DNA from: Sipunculus nudus
Taxonomy: Eukaryota; Annelida; Sipuncula; Golfingiida; Sipunculidae
Assembly (NCBI GenBank): GCA_026874595.1
Contig: CM049309.1
Location: 51,188,079-51,252,078 of the forward strand
Direction: 5' to 3'
Length of the DNA: 64,000 bases
Shown: positions 24,666-36,297 of the stretch, piece after piece
How the letters are laid out: each line of letters starts with the position of its first letter
Position numbering within the stretch: position 1 is the first letter of the stretch
Position numbers and translations under genes: made by a program
Notes under the pieces: generated by a model
What the model was told of the DNA's origin: nothing
Seen by the model: only the letters and a program-made list of their open reading frames with translations
The model's database searches: none

Positions 24666-25004
24666 CTTGCCTAACCACTGATCCATGATGGGGACACAAG
24701 ACATTAGGATGGCAATGCATACAGGCGCCAGTGAGTCACACAACTATACACCAGCCAATCTTCTTTCGCCATAACCTACAGGGAATGGAATGCTCTGACC
24801 AGCACACCAGTACAGGTAACTCCACCGGATGTTTCCACTACCAAGTGGACAGAAACCAGCAAGTCAAAATACAAGAAGAAATGAAAAGATCAGCTGCGAC
24901 GCACAGAGTACATTGTTGCATCAGCCATCCACGTGTCTTAATTTACATCACTGCGTGCCATCTTTAATATTCTAGACCTGCCCCCCCCCAACATAAGATA
25001 GACT
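24666..25004. other. Unassigned sequence
   Basis: The 78-codon frame at 24731-24967 has no domain. A poly-C run is at about 24980. Confidence 0.35.
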
Positions 25005-25118
25005 ATCGAGATGTCAGAGTGCCATGCTCAGTAATGACGAGAACCGACCCGTAAGTCTCGATGATGATTATGCAAATATTTTCGTCATTTTTGTCACTGA
25101 AATATACCAGACCAGCGT
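25005..25118 (+). repeat. Dispersed repeat family A, copy 2
   Basis: Second copy of the family at 16205-16346, with GTCAGAGTGCCATGCTCAGT, GACGAGAACCG and GAAATATACCAGAC in the same order. It is about 30 bp shorter because the segment before the last block is reduced. Confidence 0.7.
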
Positions 25119-25685
25119 TAGCAAGTTTCTGCCATTGCTATTTCTGCGTGGTTTCTGCTCAGCAACTGCCTTGCGGTAGAAATACCTTTCTGCCCTTGTT
25201 TCCGTCATTAGGGAAGAAATACCCTGAAAACTGCGATAAATGAATATATAATAGCTGACAAATTTAAATGTGATACAGCAATTACAGCATTGATACAGCA
25301 GGAATGAAAATTACCAAGGAGTATAAACTTGTGACCGAATATATTAATAAATACTGAGGGGTCAGGTACTCCCTGAAGAAGGCCTGAGAAACCTAAACTA
25401 TAGGAAAGGAGGAAGGGGCGTGAGCGATCACTCAGACAACAATACGCTGAGCTTAAGCAAGGTGCCTGCGCCAAAATCAGAGGGTCTGTCAGCATCATCA
25501 TAGTAAGCATTGTGTCATGCATGAAAGAGCACATGATCTGGACTCAGGCTTGCCCATCCTGTCCCCTAAGATTCAGAGCCTTAGGAGAGCGCTACTTGAG
25601 CTAAGCTCTGTTACATCATTTTTGGTACCAGTAACACATGAATGAATATATAAACTAGTTAATGCACATCAGCAAACCTAAAGGG
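25119..25685. other. Unassigned sequence
   Basis: The 108-codon minus-strand frame at 25208-25534 has hydrophobic stretches but no recognisable signal or family. Confidence 0.35.
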
Positions 25686-25882
25686 CTGTGATAATGACAC
25701 ATATGGTCTCCTGCCCAGGAACCTACAAGAATAAAATTACTTTCATTTCTTAATATATTAATTAATGCTTGAATTTAAGGCAACCTGTGATAATGACACA
25801 TATGGTCTCCTGCCCAGGAACCTACAAGAATAAAATTACTTTCATTTCTTAATTATTAAATAATGCTTGAATTTAAGGCAAC
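25686..25882. repeat. 99-bp tandem duplication
   Basis: Units 25686-25784 and 25785-25882 are almost identical (CTGTGATAATGACACATATG at each start, AATTTAAGGCAACC at each end). Differences are confined to the AT-rich TTAATATATTAATTAATGC stretch. The near identity points to a recent duplication. Confidence 0.95.
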
Positions 25883-27747
25883 CTTTGATTTATTACGATT
25901 ACTATCTCTTGTTAAAGTACAATATATCCTGATAATATGCCATTTCCGCCCGGCAGAAGGACATTTGTATACCAAGATATCGATGCTATAGGATGGGTGG
26001 CCGTTGTAGTGAATTTTCCAGTATGGCTTGTGTCTCGACAGGAGTAGGCTTACCAGTTAAAAATAAATTCCTTTTGAGTCTTGTATTCACGGCCGTTTAA
26101 CATAGCCTGTCGTTCCTCAGTACAGATTACTCCTGTAATAAAACGAACATTTTTTGTCATGGAAACCGAATCTCCTTGCAACAAACAGAAGTCAAAGGAA
26201 TGAGGGCCTTACTTTTAATAATACTGCTGGATTTGAAAAAAAAATTCATATAAATATTCAAAATAATAACATTTCTCGCTGATACATTTGAACAACATTG
26301 ACAATATAAAGTATTGATTAATTAAAGATAACGTGCATTTTTTTGCACTTTGTAATAAATTTCATGTTTAAAGATCGAGCTATACTCATCGTCTTCTAAA
26401 TATAACTATGAGTGGTTAAGCCACGACTAGGATACGGGTACCTATAGATATGTCTGTATTGAACCTCCATTATCAGTCAGCCCCTTCATCAACCTTGCAG
26501 CAACCGCAAGTACTTTGTCTGATTTAGGTTAAATTACCTGTCTGTCCTCGTTCTGTAATGAATTACTTATTTAATATACGGCTTCTTAAAAAAAACAGGT
26601 AAGCGTGAAATGCTGCTGCAATGATGAGACCGATGCTTTGGCAACTGTAATAAATATTCTAAATGATAAAAGAATGGATTCACTCAAAAACTGATAATTC
26701 TACGTTTAAACAAATTTATCAATTGTGATCACTAATGTCTTCTGATTAAAGATAAAATACGCTTAACGGCATAGAGATAATTGTAACATCAGACATAGGA
26801 AATTATTGTATACATTAAATAAAATGCCGCAATAGATTTATTTCTACACGATGTGGTTTATTTTGTTCAGTAAATGGAATACCAAGTTTGCTGACAGTAC
26901 TATAATGTCAATTATGACTAGAGTTACAGTTTCTTAAATAAAGCCTAAGCTGTTACTGGCAGTAGTAAAACTAATCCTGCGGAAACTCTATTGTTCATCG
27001 TAAAAATGGTAACGTCGCTCGTCGAGGCGTTTGTAAAGAATCTTTTGGTATAAAGAGAACCGGCAAATATATTTCGTAAACTTTGGTCGAGGATTAAATA
27101 ACACCAGAGTTTTTATCTATTTTCTTTTGGTTAGTGTAGCAAAGAAGGAAATATGGAATGGTTTTAAGCTGCATGCAGGAATTTGGGCTGCCGAGCCTAC
27201 GATAAAAATTTTGACTGAGAATCGCGGTTCAAATGTGCTCTGGTACATATTTACCTAGGCGACGTTATGTTTTAACATTTGTTTATTTGTTTATCTCTGT
27301 ATATATTTATTTTTTTATGTTATGGTTTGTCTCTTGGTAGGATTACCCAATAAAGGATTTACCATGTTGTGAAGGGTTGAAACATATCCCAGGGAAGATC
27401 TTTATAATATAAAAAAAAAGTTAAAATGAGTCATGATAGAGGTTGATTTAGCTTAACCGTGTCCATTTAGTGAAATGTATATTGATATTATACTGATTAT
27501 GGACGTAGCACCATCATGCTGGGCACATTAAGCGTTCAGGAAAACCCAGGTACACGACCACCATCTTAACCGCAAAACGGAATACTGATACTGGAACGGC
27601 TTGTGTAAGACCTTTCTGAAGGATGATCCTCTGGAAACAGACGATCTTTCTTCATCCAATTCTTCTGTGCCCACTGAACATTTATCATTTACAACGCTTA
27701 GATGCACATGCGCTTTTTGTTTGTAGTGTGATTTTTGGCCACACTGA
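25883..27747. other. Unassigned AT-rich sequence
   Basis: No exon, RNA or repeat family recognised. A small GTGCA..TTTTTT..TGCAC hairpin occurs near 26333-26347. Confidence 0.35.
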
Positions 27748-27945
27748 GCAGAATAGAACTCACAAGGGTACAAGCTCGTTAGTGCTTGTGGGCATAGAAT
27801 TCCTAGCCCCACAATGCACCGGAGCTTCTAATACACCAGCAGCATAGATATTAATGTAGTGAAGAGGGTGATGTAGTTAGTTAAAATCTGTTGGTTAAGA
27901 ACTGTTTCAAGGCAAATTACAGAAATATGGGTGTAGTTTTAGTAA
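27748..27945 (+). repeat. Dispersed repeat family B, copy 2
   Basis: Related to 21262-21463, most clearly at CACAATGCAC and at CTGTTTCAAGGCAAATTACA. The frames at 27528-27812 (minus) and 27623-27847 (plus) overlap it and have no domain. Confidence 0.65.
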
Positions 27946-29636
27946 GACTTCACGGAATAAATATTTTTTTTGTAAACCCGCGCATGTGAAATGTAAGAAA
28001 GTGTTTTCTTGAAATGAAACCCATTTTGATTATGAGTTTCGACAGTTTAGACCAGCATTCCCGGCAATCCTAAATGGAAAATATTCATTTTGAGCATAAA
28101 CAATCTCTGGCGCCAGATTGGTTGTTCGCGAGTATAAGCGTGTGAATGGCTTTCTTCATGGCGGTGTTAACCTGTAAGTGGCGTTGTTCATGGAAGATTC
28201 TTGGTAAACATATTCGTAATGAGCGTTGCTGGATTTCTTTATTTGTTTTAGCCGAACTTAACAAAATAATAGCTTTTGTCTATTTGTTCATAACTTCTCC
28301 CTTCTTTTTATATAATAGTTGATTGATTCATTTAAATGTCTCTTGTCTATGGAACGATCACTTAGGGGAAAAGTCACAAATATATTCATTATACATGGGA
28401 AGATCTGGGTCAAACATTCAAGAGCACTAATGTTTTTCTAAGAAAAGATTACCTTTGATTCAGTGATGCAACGTCAGGGCACGGGCAACTGGGTCAAACT
28501 TTCAAAGGGCACTGAATGTTCTTTTTCACCTCGGATGAGTACTTGATCCAAAGCTTTAATGAGGTCATCCGGGGTCATTGCTACGTGTAAGACAGATCAG
28601 CTTATTAAAGAAATGCTAGTCGTTCTATTGGCAAAAATGTATTGTCGTACAATGCCCCGTGTTTCTTAGCGTGGATTAATTAGAAGAAATACTGTCATAG
28701 TATATGGGAATTACCTAGTCTTTGTTCGGGAATTATTGAATTCTTAATCTAAAACGGAGACCCTGACATCTCGCTGACATCTGAATCAAGCAAACATAGC
28801 TCAGCTGATTGGAATTCATGAAAGTAACTAAATGGATGTCCAGTAACCGTGCCGGATCATCGATTGTATACACCGTCTTTAACTTGCCCCTGTCACCCTT
28901 GACCGGGTTCGCATCCGTACTATTCAGGATGACTCCTGACCGAAAAATTACCCAGGAAGCGTGATATCCGATCTCCGGTCATAACATCACCGAGCGGAAT
29001 GAATCCGTATTATTCAATTTGTGGTCAGGGTCGTGGACTTTACCAGTAGTCATAACATCATCACTTCGACTGATGTCTCTAAAGTACCTAGAGGCGGCAG
29101 GTTGCGTTATAGACATCACAGCAACTAAAGAATGCAGAACTGTCCTTTTGTCTTTGTTATCAATTAAACATATTTTCTGCTTGTTTCCAGCATGATATAT
29201 AAAATACAAAAGAGTTAAAAGCAAGTATCACTGTCGTTCTTTTAATTTCTTGACATCTCTTCCTTGACCTATGTTGTAATATAAAATCCCTATTCTGACG
29301 TCACAGTGGTAAGAGGTGTAGATTCCTCTGCAAGTAATATTTGTTTTAGTTTTAGATTCACATCGTTTATACGAAATACATTAATTTTTAAATTCAATGT
29401 TAATACATACATCATCTGTTTAATTCTCTTGTTTAACTCTACAAGGTGGTCAACTCACAAGTTATTCTGAATAATTACTCTGTTTGTCATGCTGTTTTTC
29501 TCTTACGCTTTCCAAGCGGTTACAATTTTATTTTCAAAACTTAAGTTTTTCCCCCAAAAAGGTTTTGTATATTTGTAAATTTTTGGGATACAAAATGGTT
29601 TGCAAGTTTTATTTTCTAATGCGGCATTATATCGTA
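27946..29636. other. Unassigned sequence
   Basis: A phrase built on GGGTCAAACNTTCAAGNGCACT occurs twice, near 28408 and 28491, as a loose direct repeat. No gene seen. Confidence 0.35.
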
Positions 29637-30010
29637 CGGTGGCTGATTTAGGACACAGAAAAAAAAAAATATTTATCTCGTGATCTCGAGATAACATCTC
29701 GAGATCTCGACATAGAATTTCGCAAAAAAAAAAAAAATTTATGAAGCAAAAAAAAATTTTTAGGAAGCAAAAAAAAAATTTTAGGAAGCAAAAAAAAAAA
29801 AATTTAGGAAGCATAAAATAAAATTTTAGGAAGCAAAAAAAAAATTTTTAGGAAGCAAAAAAAAAAAAATTTTAGGAAGCAAAAAAAAAAAATTTAGGAA
29901 GCATAAAAAAAAATTTTATGAAGCAAAAAAAAAATTTTTAGGAAGCAAAAAAAAATTTTAGGAAGCAAAAAAAAAAAAAAATTAGGAAGCAAAAAAAAAA
30001 ATTTAGGAAG
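29637..30010 (+). repeat. Left arm of the foldback element
   Basis: Terminal unique part 29637-29735, then about twelve AGGAAGC/A-tract units with variable A-tract length (9 to 15) and variants ATGAAGC and AGGAAGCATAAA. The minus-strand frame at 29503-29814, a Phe/Lys/Cys repeat, is a translation of these units. Confidence 0.9.
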
Positions 30011-31230
30011 AAACCCCAGCTGGGAATGGGTCTTATAACGTCACTTTGACGTATAAACATTTTATCTAAAGGCTACTTGTATACAAGCCACTTGAGCAAG
30101 TGCATGTTAACATACAGATAAAAAACATGTAACCGAGTTATTGAAATATCACTAGTTGATATTCGTTAGAGCATGTGAAGCAATGCAGTATTTGTCATTT
30201 ACAGAAATCTGTAATCTCTGAATTGAAGTCAGATGTTTCTGCCGGACGTCTTTCTATTACGATCCGTGGCAATTTTTGCACCCCCCCCCCCCCCCGGACC
30301 CATGTTATAAAAAAACGTGGATATAGACAAAGACACCGCCTTTACCCATGGCATTGGCTCATTTTTATGAAAGATTAATAGATTTTGTTTACCTAGATTA
30401 TGTTTATGATTACTTTCACTTCTTTAATATGTATATGCAGAGTTAGCCTGTATTACAAAGATTCTATAAATAAGGCAGGTGAATAGCGACTTTAAGACCA
30501 AAGCAGAGCATTTTGCTGAAGAAAAATCATGATGAGAGATGATCGAAATTTTAAACCGTTTATTTATGAATATAAAACATTTATGAAGATAGGTTGATTA
30601 AATTAATCTGAGCTATAGTAAGAGTTTTAGTGGATCAAGACTTGAGCTTTAGGGGCTGAAGCAACGTCCCTCCCCGACCCCCCCCCCCCCAAGGTACCTA
30701 CCCGAAAACACAGTGATCAGTTTTAGCATATTTTAATTGATGATGGTCTAATACATGTTCCATAAAACGACACACCATTTCAATAAAACAAAAGCTGAAA
30801 GAAATTGTACAAAAAGCGTGTTTCTATAAGAAGCTCATATTTGTTTGTATTCTTTAAATAATAAGGTACCCACAATGCATGCATGCAGACCTAAACATTT
30901 CTATTTGAGTGATTTAACAGACATGGCTCCGAATCCGCCGTTCAGGTAGAATGTTTCAGATCCTTTAGGCTTTGACATCTTCCTTACGGATATGAATAAT
31001 AAATATTGAATTTATATTGAACTTTCTTCAACTCGCCTTATCTCAGGGGATATACAAACTTTATTGATTTTAAATTAATTATATTGTATTACCGTTCAGT
31101 TAAACACAGTATACATGGTCTTTGTTTTATAATTGCAATAGTAAGCACTCTTAACGCATACTGTCCCCTTAAGGTTGCTTTGTTTTATGTCAATTCAGCT
31201 TCGAATGGTTCGTACAAGTGTGAATTTTTT
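30011..31230. other. Central region of the foldback element
   Basis: Ordinary AT-rich sequence between the arms with two poly-C runs (about 30281-30296 and 30678-30690). A block at about 30250-30325 weakly resembles 16886-16942. Nothing looks like a transposase. Confidence 0.6.
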
Positions 31231-31593
31231 TCTGGAGATCTCGAAAGATAATTTTTTTTTTGCTTCCTAAAAATTTTTTTTTTTTGCTTTCTAAAATTTG
31301 TTTTTTTTGCTTCCTAAAAATTTTTTTTTTTGCTTCCTAAAAATTTTTTTTTTGCTTCCTAAAATTTTTTTTTTTGCTTCCTAAAAATTTTTTTTTGCTT
31401 CCTAAAATTTTTTTTTTTTGCTTCCTAAAAATTTTTTTTTTTGCTTCCTAAATTTTTTTTTTTTTTGCTTCCAAAAATTTTTTTTTTGCTTCCTAAATTT
31501 TTTTTTTGCGAAATTCTATGTCGAGATCTCGAGATGTTATCTCGAGATCTCGAGATAAATATTTTTTTTTTCTGTGTCCTAAATCAGCCACCG
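31231..31593 (-). repeat. Right arm of the foldback element
   Basis: About eleven TTGCTTCCTAAA/T-tract units (31261-31510) followed by the inverted terminal part to 31593. An extra TCTGGAGATCTCGAAAG segment lies at the inner edge (31231-31247) and has no counterpart at the inner edge of the left arm. Confidence 0.9.
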
Positions 31594-31595
31594 TA

Positions 31596-33328
31596 ATATC
31601 GTGCACAATATATAGAAAAAAAATTTTAAAAATGACAGATTCCTTTAATAATTGTTTTATATAAATTTTATAATGCAGTGTAAATCGTTATTGAGGTTTA
31701 TATCATCATTAAACACGTATCATTATCATTAGCCTAAGGTTGTCTCCGGAAAATTGTGTGTTCCCTGCGAGATTATTGCAACCTTGACACTACGACGCCT
31801 TGCCTGACTGATAAACGGCTAAACTCTTTCTACTACTCTGATTGTTAATAGATTTCTGATCTCAGGGGGTGCTAATGACCTACTCAATAGTTCCACGTAC
31901 TTAACCACACCATTAATGACTCCTGTTATTTGCCAGAAAAGGCGAGAAATTACCGTAATTGTTGTAAAACAAGAAGGCGATAAAAAGGTATTTATTTGTG
32001 TCGCCAAGTTTGCATGGTATCACACCCTAATTAAAAGTGGCAGCAGTAATGAACAGAATGATTCATTAAGGCGACAGTTACATGAAATTTAATTACAGAA
32101 TTAAGTTCTGAACAATGGGGCGTGGAAGCAGGCTGTTAAGTGTACCTTAAATCTCATTTATTAATAGGATAATAATATCAACTGATTGGAGGGTAGCATT
32201 AACTCCATTAAATTGAGTGTTTAATTACGTTAACTCCTCAAAGACAGGGTCAGTCCAGGGGTCCATATAGTTGAAATTTGTCTGCTTAATGTGAATTCGT
32301 ACATATTTGATAGAATCACGCTCGTGCTGACTTTTTCGTCCCACTCACCTTTGACCACGGGTGTTGATTTCACCACGTTGTTTTTCCACAGGAAGTATGA
32401 TGCAAAAAAAAGGCCTAGACACACGGATATTCCAATCGGGTACATATATTAATAAGGAATGTTTGGTACCCCCGCACACCTGGTCATGCCCAGTTTATAT
32501 AAGATAAGATTAATTTTCTAGCAGATACCTATCAACAGTCTAAATTTCTTAACTGACATTCCAATATTGAATTTCCGTACTATTACACTGTATTTATTTA
32601 TTAAAAAGTGTACACAGGATAATGCTATTAGATATCAATAGGTAGACCAAAGATTAGACCAATTCATTGAATAATCAAAATCTCATTGAAACTGTGTTAA
32701 GGGTATAGTGCCAATGTATAAACGTATAAAGCTCTCCAAGATCATTACTTATGACGATTTTAAATCAATCAATGAAACTAATGCTGAGAAATTTTAACTG
32801 GTATGTACATTTTACTTTGACTGAGTCAATATAAGTCAAAGCATTTTTATATATGTTTTTATGACCATTATCTATGGACAAGTTAAATCTTAATGAACGC
32901 TGTCAATTATATGATTGCTCAACCTACTCACATCATTCACACGTAACGTACAATTAAAACTGCTTCAAAATGGGACACGTTTTGTTAGCGCTTGAAGTAG
33001 CAAATCAAAGTTCAGGCCATCGAAGACATTTAGAAAAAGGAAACGGATCTTTTCCATGAGTTTTAATTAGAAAATGATCAAACGTTCTGAAAACGCTCAT
33101 ATGACGTTATATCCATATTAATGCTGACAATCTATGATATATTACACGGTGGTGGCACGAAATCCTTTGCACGCAACTCTTCTCGCCACGCCTCGGAAAT
33201 GTGTGTTTTTGGTAAAGGGGTCGATGTGTGTATCATATTTTCCCAGAAATTTGACATTATTTCACGAAATGATCTGCCTCAGCGCAGTCTATCAGAACCT
33301 ATGCTAACCTTATGTAAATGAGCTCAGC

Positions 33329-33329
<1 letters not shown>
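31596..33329. other. Unassigned sequence
   Basis: Minus-strand frames at 31819-32007 and 32230-32445 have hydrophobic stretches but no recognisable family. No repeats seen. Confidence 0.35.
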
Positions 33330-33374
<45 letters not shown>

Positions 33375-33387
33375 ATTATTATTATTT
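33330..33387. repeat. (AT)n followed by (ATT)n microsatellite
   Basis: About 20 AT units (33330-33370) pass directly into TATTATTATT units. Confidence 0.96.
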
Positions 33388-35956
33388 TTATTATTCAGAA
33401 GAGAGTATTGTTTATCCAGACACCGAGACCCCGCTGTCAAACACGAAGGCTTGCTTAAGTGAAATCTTCAATGTATGGTCTTCATATAATAGCTGTATAA
33501 TTTTGAGATTGTGCCATTTTTTACCATTCATGTTAATGAACGACTTACATGTTAGGGCTTCTTCACGTTAAAGGGACTTATTCACGTGAATGGAATATTC
33601 AATGTACATGGAATATAGTTTTATTTTTCAAATAGTATGGCATCTTCTAATATTTCACTCTGATCCGTTTGCTGACTCCTGTACACACATAGAAATAAGC
33701 TTGCACCAGTCGCGATCAGTGGCACAAAGAGGTATACCGCATACGCCACCTGCCGGCCGTCCCGCGAAACTTTACAAATCAAGGTTTTCAAGCTTCCAAC
33801 AAGTGTTCTTATGTGTTAATTCTTTCATGTTTCTTCTCCTTCTTTTGGAGTTGACACGCATGCGCAAGTTTCCACCTCTGGTCGTTCAGCCTCGTTTTGG
33901 TAAAGAGAAACACAGAACCATAACAAATTGTAAAAAAGATTATTTAAGATAATAAGTCTTTGTGCAGGGATTGTTAAGCTGGACAACGTTTCTATTTGGA
34001 GGGGTTTCTTCGAGCAACGTTCGAGCAAAATATAGCAACGTAAACGAGAACTGGATTTAATTCAACGAAAAACAGGAGCTGGGGTTCCAGTGAACGATTT
34101 TTTTAGGCCTCGCCTACAACTGATCGGTGAGAAACCAGACAGACATACTGTTTGGCCTCATTAGTTAGACGTGTGACGTCATCGGGTCCAATGTGAATTG
34201 CCTGGTAAGAGAGTCAGCCAAAGTTATTATCACACAGACGTTTTATAAAATTAGGTTATGTGACCTAGAGGGCAGAAAATGCTCCTCTTATGAATATATG
34301 TACCAAAGGGTGATTAAACCAGATGTTTGTAATCGTCAAGTGATCACTGGAAGTAAACCCTCACCCTCCCCCCCCCCCCGCCCGCTACTGGGCAACAATG
34401 GAGATTCGCATATGCAGGGCCAAATCTTGGATACTAGATCAAGTTCAAAAAATGAATATCAAGTAAAAATCTGTAAACTAGCATTTATATTGTTCCTGAA
34501 GGTCAGTTTTGGAAAAGCAGTCATATTCGATATCGTGCGCATACACGGGCAGAAAAAAAGGGAATAAACACATATTCCAAAATCGGTGGTTTGCACACGG
34601 GCGTTTGTGTGTGTGTTGGGGGGGGGGGAGAAAGTTTTCCACCAAAATTTTGAGCCGAATATTGATACAGAAATAAATTCAACAACTGAGAATAATAAAA
34701 ACGTTAGCCATTAACCGTCTTTACCATTCCCATACTGATAATGACATTCGCTGTTACATCAATGGTTTTTATCGGACTTTGATTAATGACAGGTAAACGA
34801 TCGATAGAGTAAAATGGCTTAATGCATGAGCATATTAATCATTCCTTATGTAGGTACAGGCTTCAAACACGTTATTGCCGTTAGTTGGGACATTTTAAAA
34901 CCTGTCAGGAAAAACTTTGCCTTTGAGGCTAAATATTCAACGGCGACAACTTATATGATTGGCGTATCTAATAGTTGTAGTCAAAATGAAAATGTCGTTA
35001 TACGGTGAATTTAAGTTGTAAAAGACCTCACATTACAATGGACAACAAAGTTTAAGATTACTGAGTCATAAATACCTATTTCCTTCCAAGTATTACGGAA
35101 TAATAATTAGCAGAAAACACTTTATTATATATATAAATAATACGTGGGGGTCCTTGGTTATACGCCGGACGTACACCGCATCACGCACTACGCGGAAAAG
35201 AAGTGCTTAACTATTAAGAAGATTATGACAAATTCCTGCACAGTTTAGCTAATGTGTATTTGTACATGTGAAAATAATAATCTGAAACCCTTAAATAGGG
35301 GTTAAATAATTATCTGAAACCCTAAATAGGGGTTACGGTGGTTGAAAAGGGGTGTCCGGACCCACCGGCCTCTCCAATGGATCCGCTTCTGGGACAAACT
35401 ATAATCCGTGCCAGCCAAAACAAGAGGCAACAATCGATGATGTTCTCCCGATATCAGGCCAAGGTTAGAACGTAGAAGCGCCTTGGTCATTTATCTTCAA
35501 TTAAGATTTTGTCGGTCATTTCATCAGTACGAACTTCATTCTACGCTTCGATGTGGAGTAATATATATACACATGAGTATCTCATTGTCGTGCAATTAAA
35601 TAAGAAGGAACTTTTTATGAATCACACTTTACCGATATCACAATGCACAGTGTGTAATTTACATGACATGACTACCACAGACACCGGGGTTTTGTCCGAG
35701 ATACGAGTATATAATGCAACGAAATATATAGTGTGACTTTAAACATGCAGGATTAGCTTGTTATCTATATTAGGTGAGATACAGTGGTAAATGTTCTAAG
35801 GGACCACCGTTATAACGATTATAATGATTAGAATATAAACTGAAATGCAACTGTTGGATTATTGTTTCAGGCGCTGGGTAGCAATCCACCAGAACGTTTT
35901 TGTGTTAAAAAATTGTAAATAATCTCAAGATAGACGTATTAATCAACATATTGTAA
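33388..35956. other. Unassigned sequence with small repeats
   Basis: A 31-bp direct repeat (core TCTGAAACCCTAAATAGGGG) occurs twice at about 35275-35335. Poly-C (34369-34379) and poly-G (34617-34629) tracts are present. The largest frames, 33590-33952 and 34193-34567, each about 120 codons, contain no recognised domain. Confidence 0.4.
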
Positions 35957-36294
35957 GGCCAAAATAAAAAAAGATATGGTTCTCAGGCACTTTTTTTTCA
36001 AAAATCAATGCGGGCGGGCGGATTTTTTATATTTAATTTTTTTGGCATGTTTCGATAAAAATGTAAAATGATATGGGAAAAGCACGATAAGAACAGATTT
36101 ATTTTACTAAACAAGGAAAAGTACTACATTACAAAGGAAATTGTATGATTTTATCTTCTTGAAAGAAATGTCCGAGCGGCTGCAGCTCGAAATTGGTAAG
36201 TTTCTATTGAAAATCAAAATAAAAATGTTTGATGCGGGGGTTTAAAATTGATGCGGGCGGTGCCTGAGAACCATACCTTTAATTTATTTTGGCC
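35957..36294. mobile_element. PIF/Harbinger-like MITE, copy 2
   Basis: A 338-bp relative of 24376-24662 with the same GGCC termini, flanked by TAA on both sides (35954-35956 and 36295-36297). It shares ATATGGTTCTCAGGCAC at the left, TGCCTGAGAACCATACC at the right and internal ATGTTTGATGCGGGGG. It carries about 45 bp, including GCGGCTGCAGCTCG, that copy 1 lacks. The independent target duplications show these are two transposition events rather than a segmental duplication. Confidence 0.88.
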
Positions 36295-36297
36295 TAA

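Larger units (their letters stand above)
29637..31593. mobile_element. Foldback transposon with tandem-repeat arms, about 2 kb
   Basis: The ends are CGGTGGCTGATTTAGGACAC and its exact reverse complement, each flanked by TA (29635-29636 and 31594-31595). The outer 90 bp of both arms, including an alternating ATCTCGAGATCTCGAG segment, differ by about one base. Inside, each arm is a run of about twelve units of the form AGGAAGC plus an A-tract and short T-tract (29741-30010), mirrored as TTGCTTCCTAAAAATTTT (31261-31510). The 1.2-kb centre holds no transposase; the frame at 30175-30378 has no domain. TA duplication suggests mobilisation by a Tc1/mariner-type enzyme, but the termini do not identify a family. 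Near-identical arms imply recent insertion or arm homogenisation. Confidence 0.9.

Noticed and set aside
25050-25105. Possible box C/D snoRNA (ATGATGA and CTGA motifs in dispersed repeat family A copy 2).
   Set aside because: The boxes are only about 45 nt apart, there is no terminal stem, and the C-like box is not kept in the other copy.
29503-29814. Minus-strand frame with a Phe-Cys-Phe-Leu-Lys repeat.
   Set aside because: Translation of the AGGAAGC/A-tract units in the left foldback arm.
33590-34567. Two frames of about 120 codons (33590-33952, 34193-34567).
   Set aside because: No recognisable domain, no codon pattern different from neighbouring noncoding sequence, and the second includes a poly-C run.
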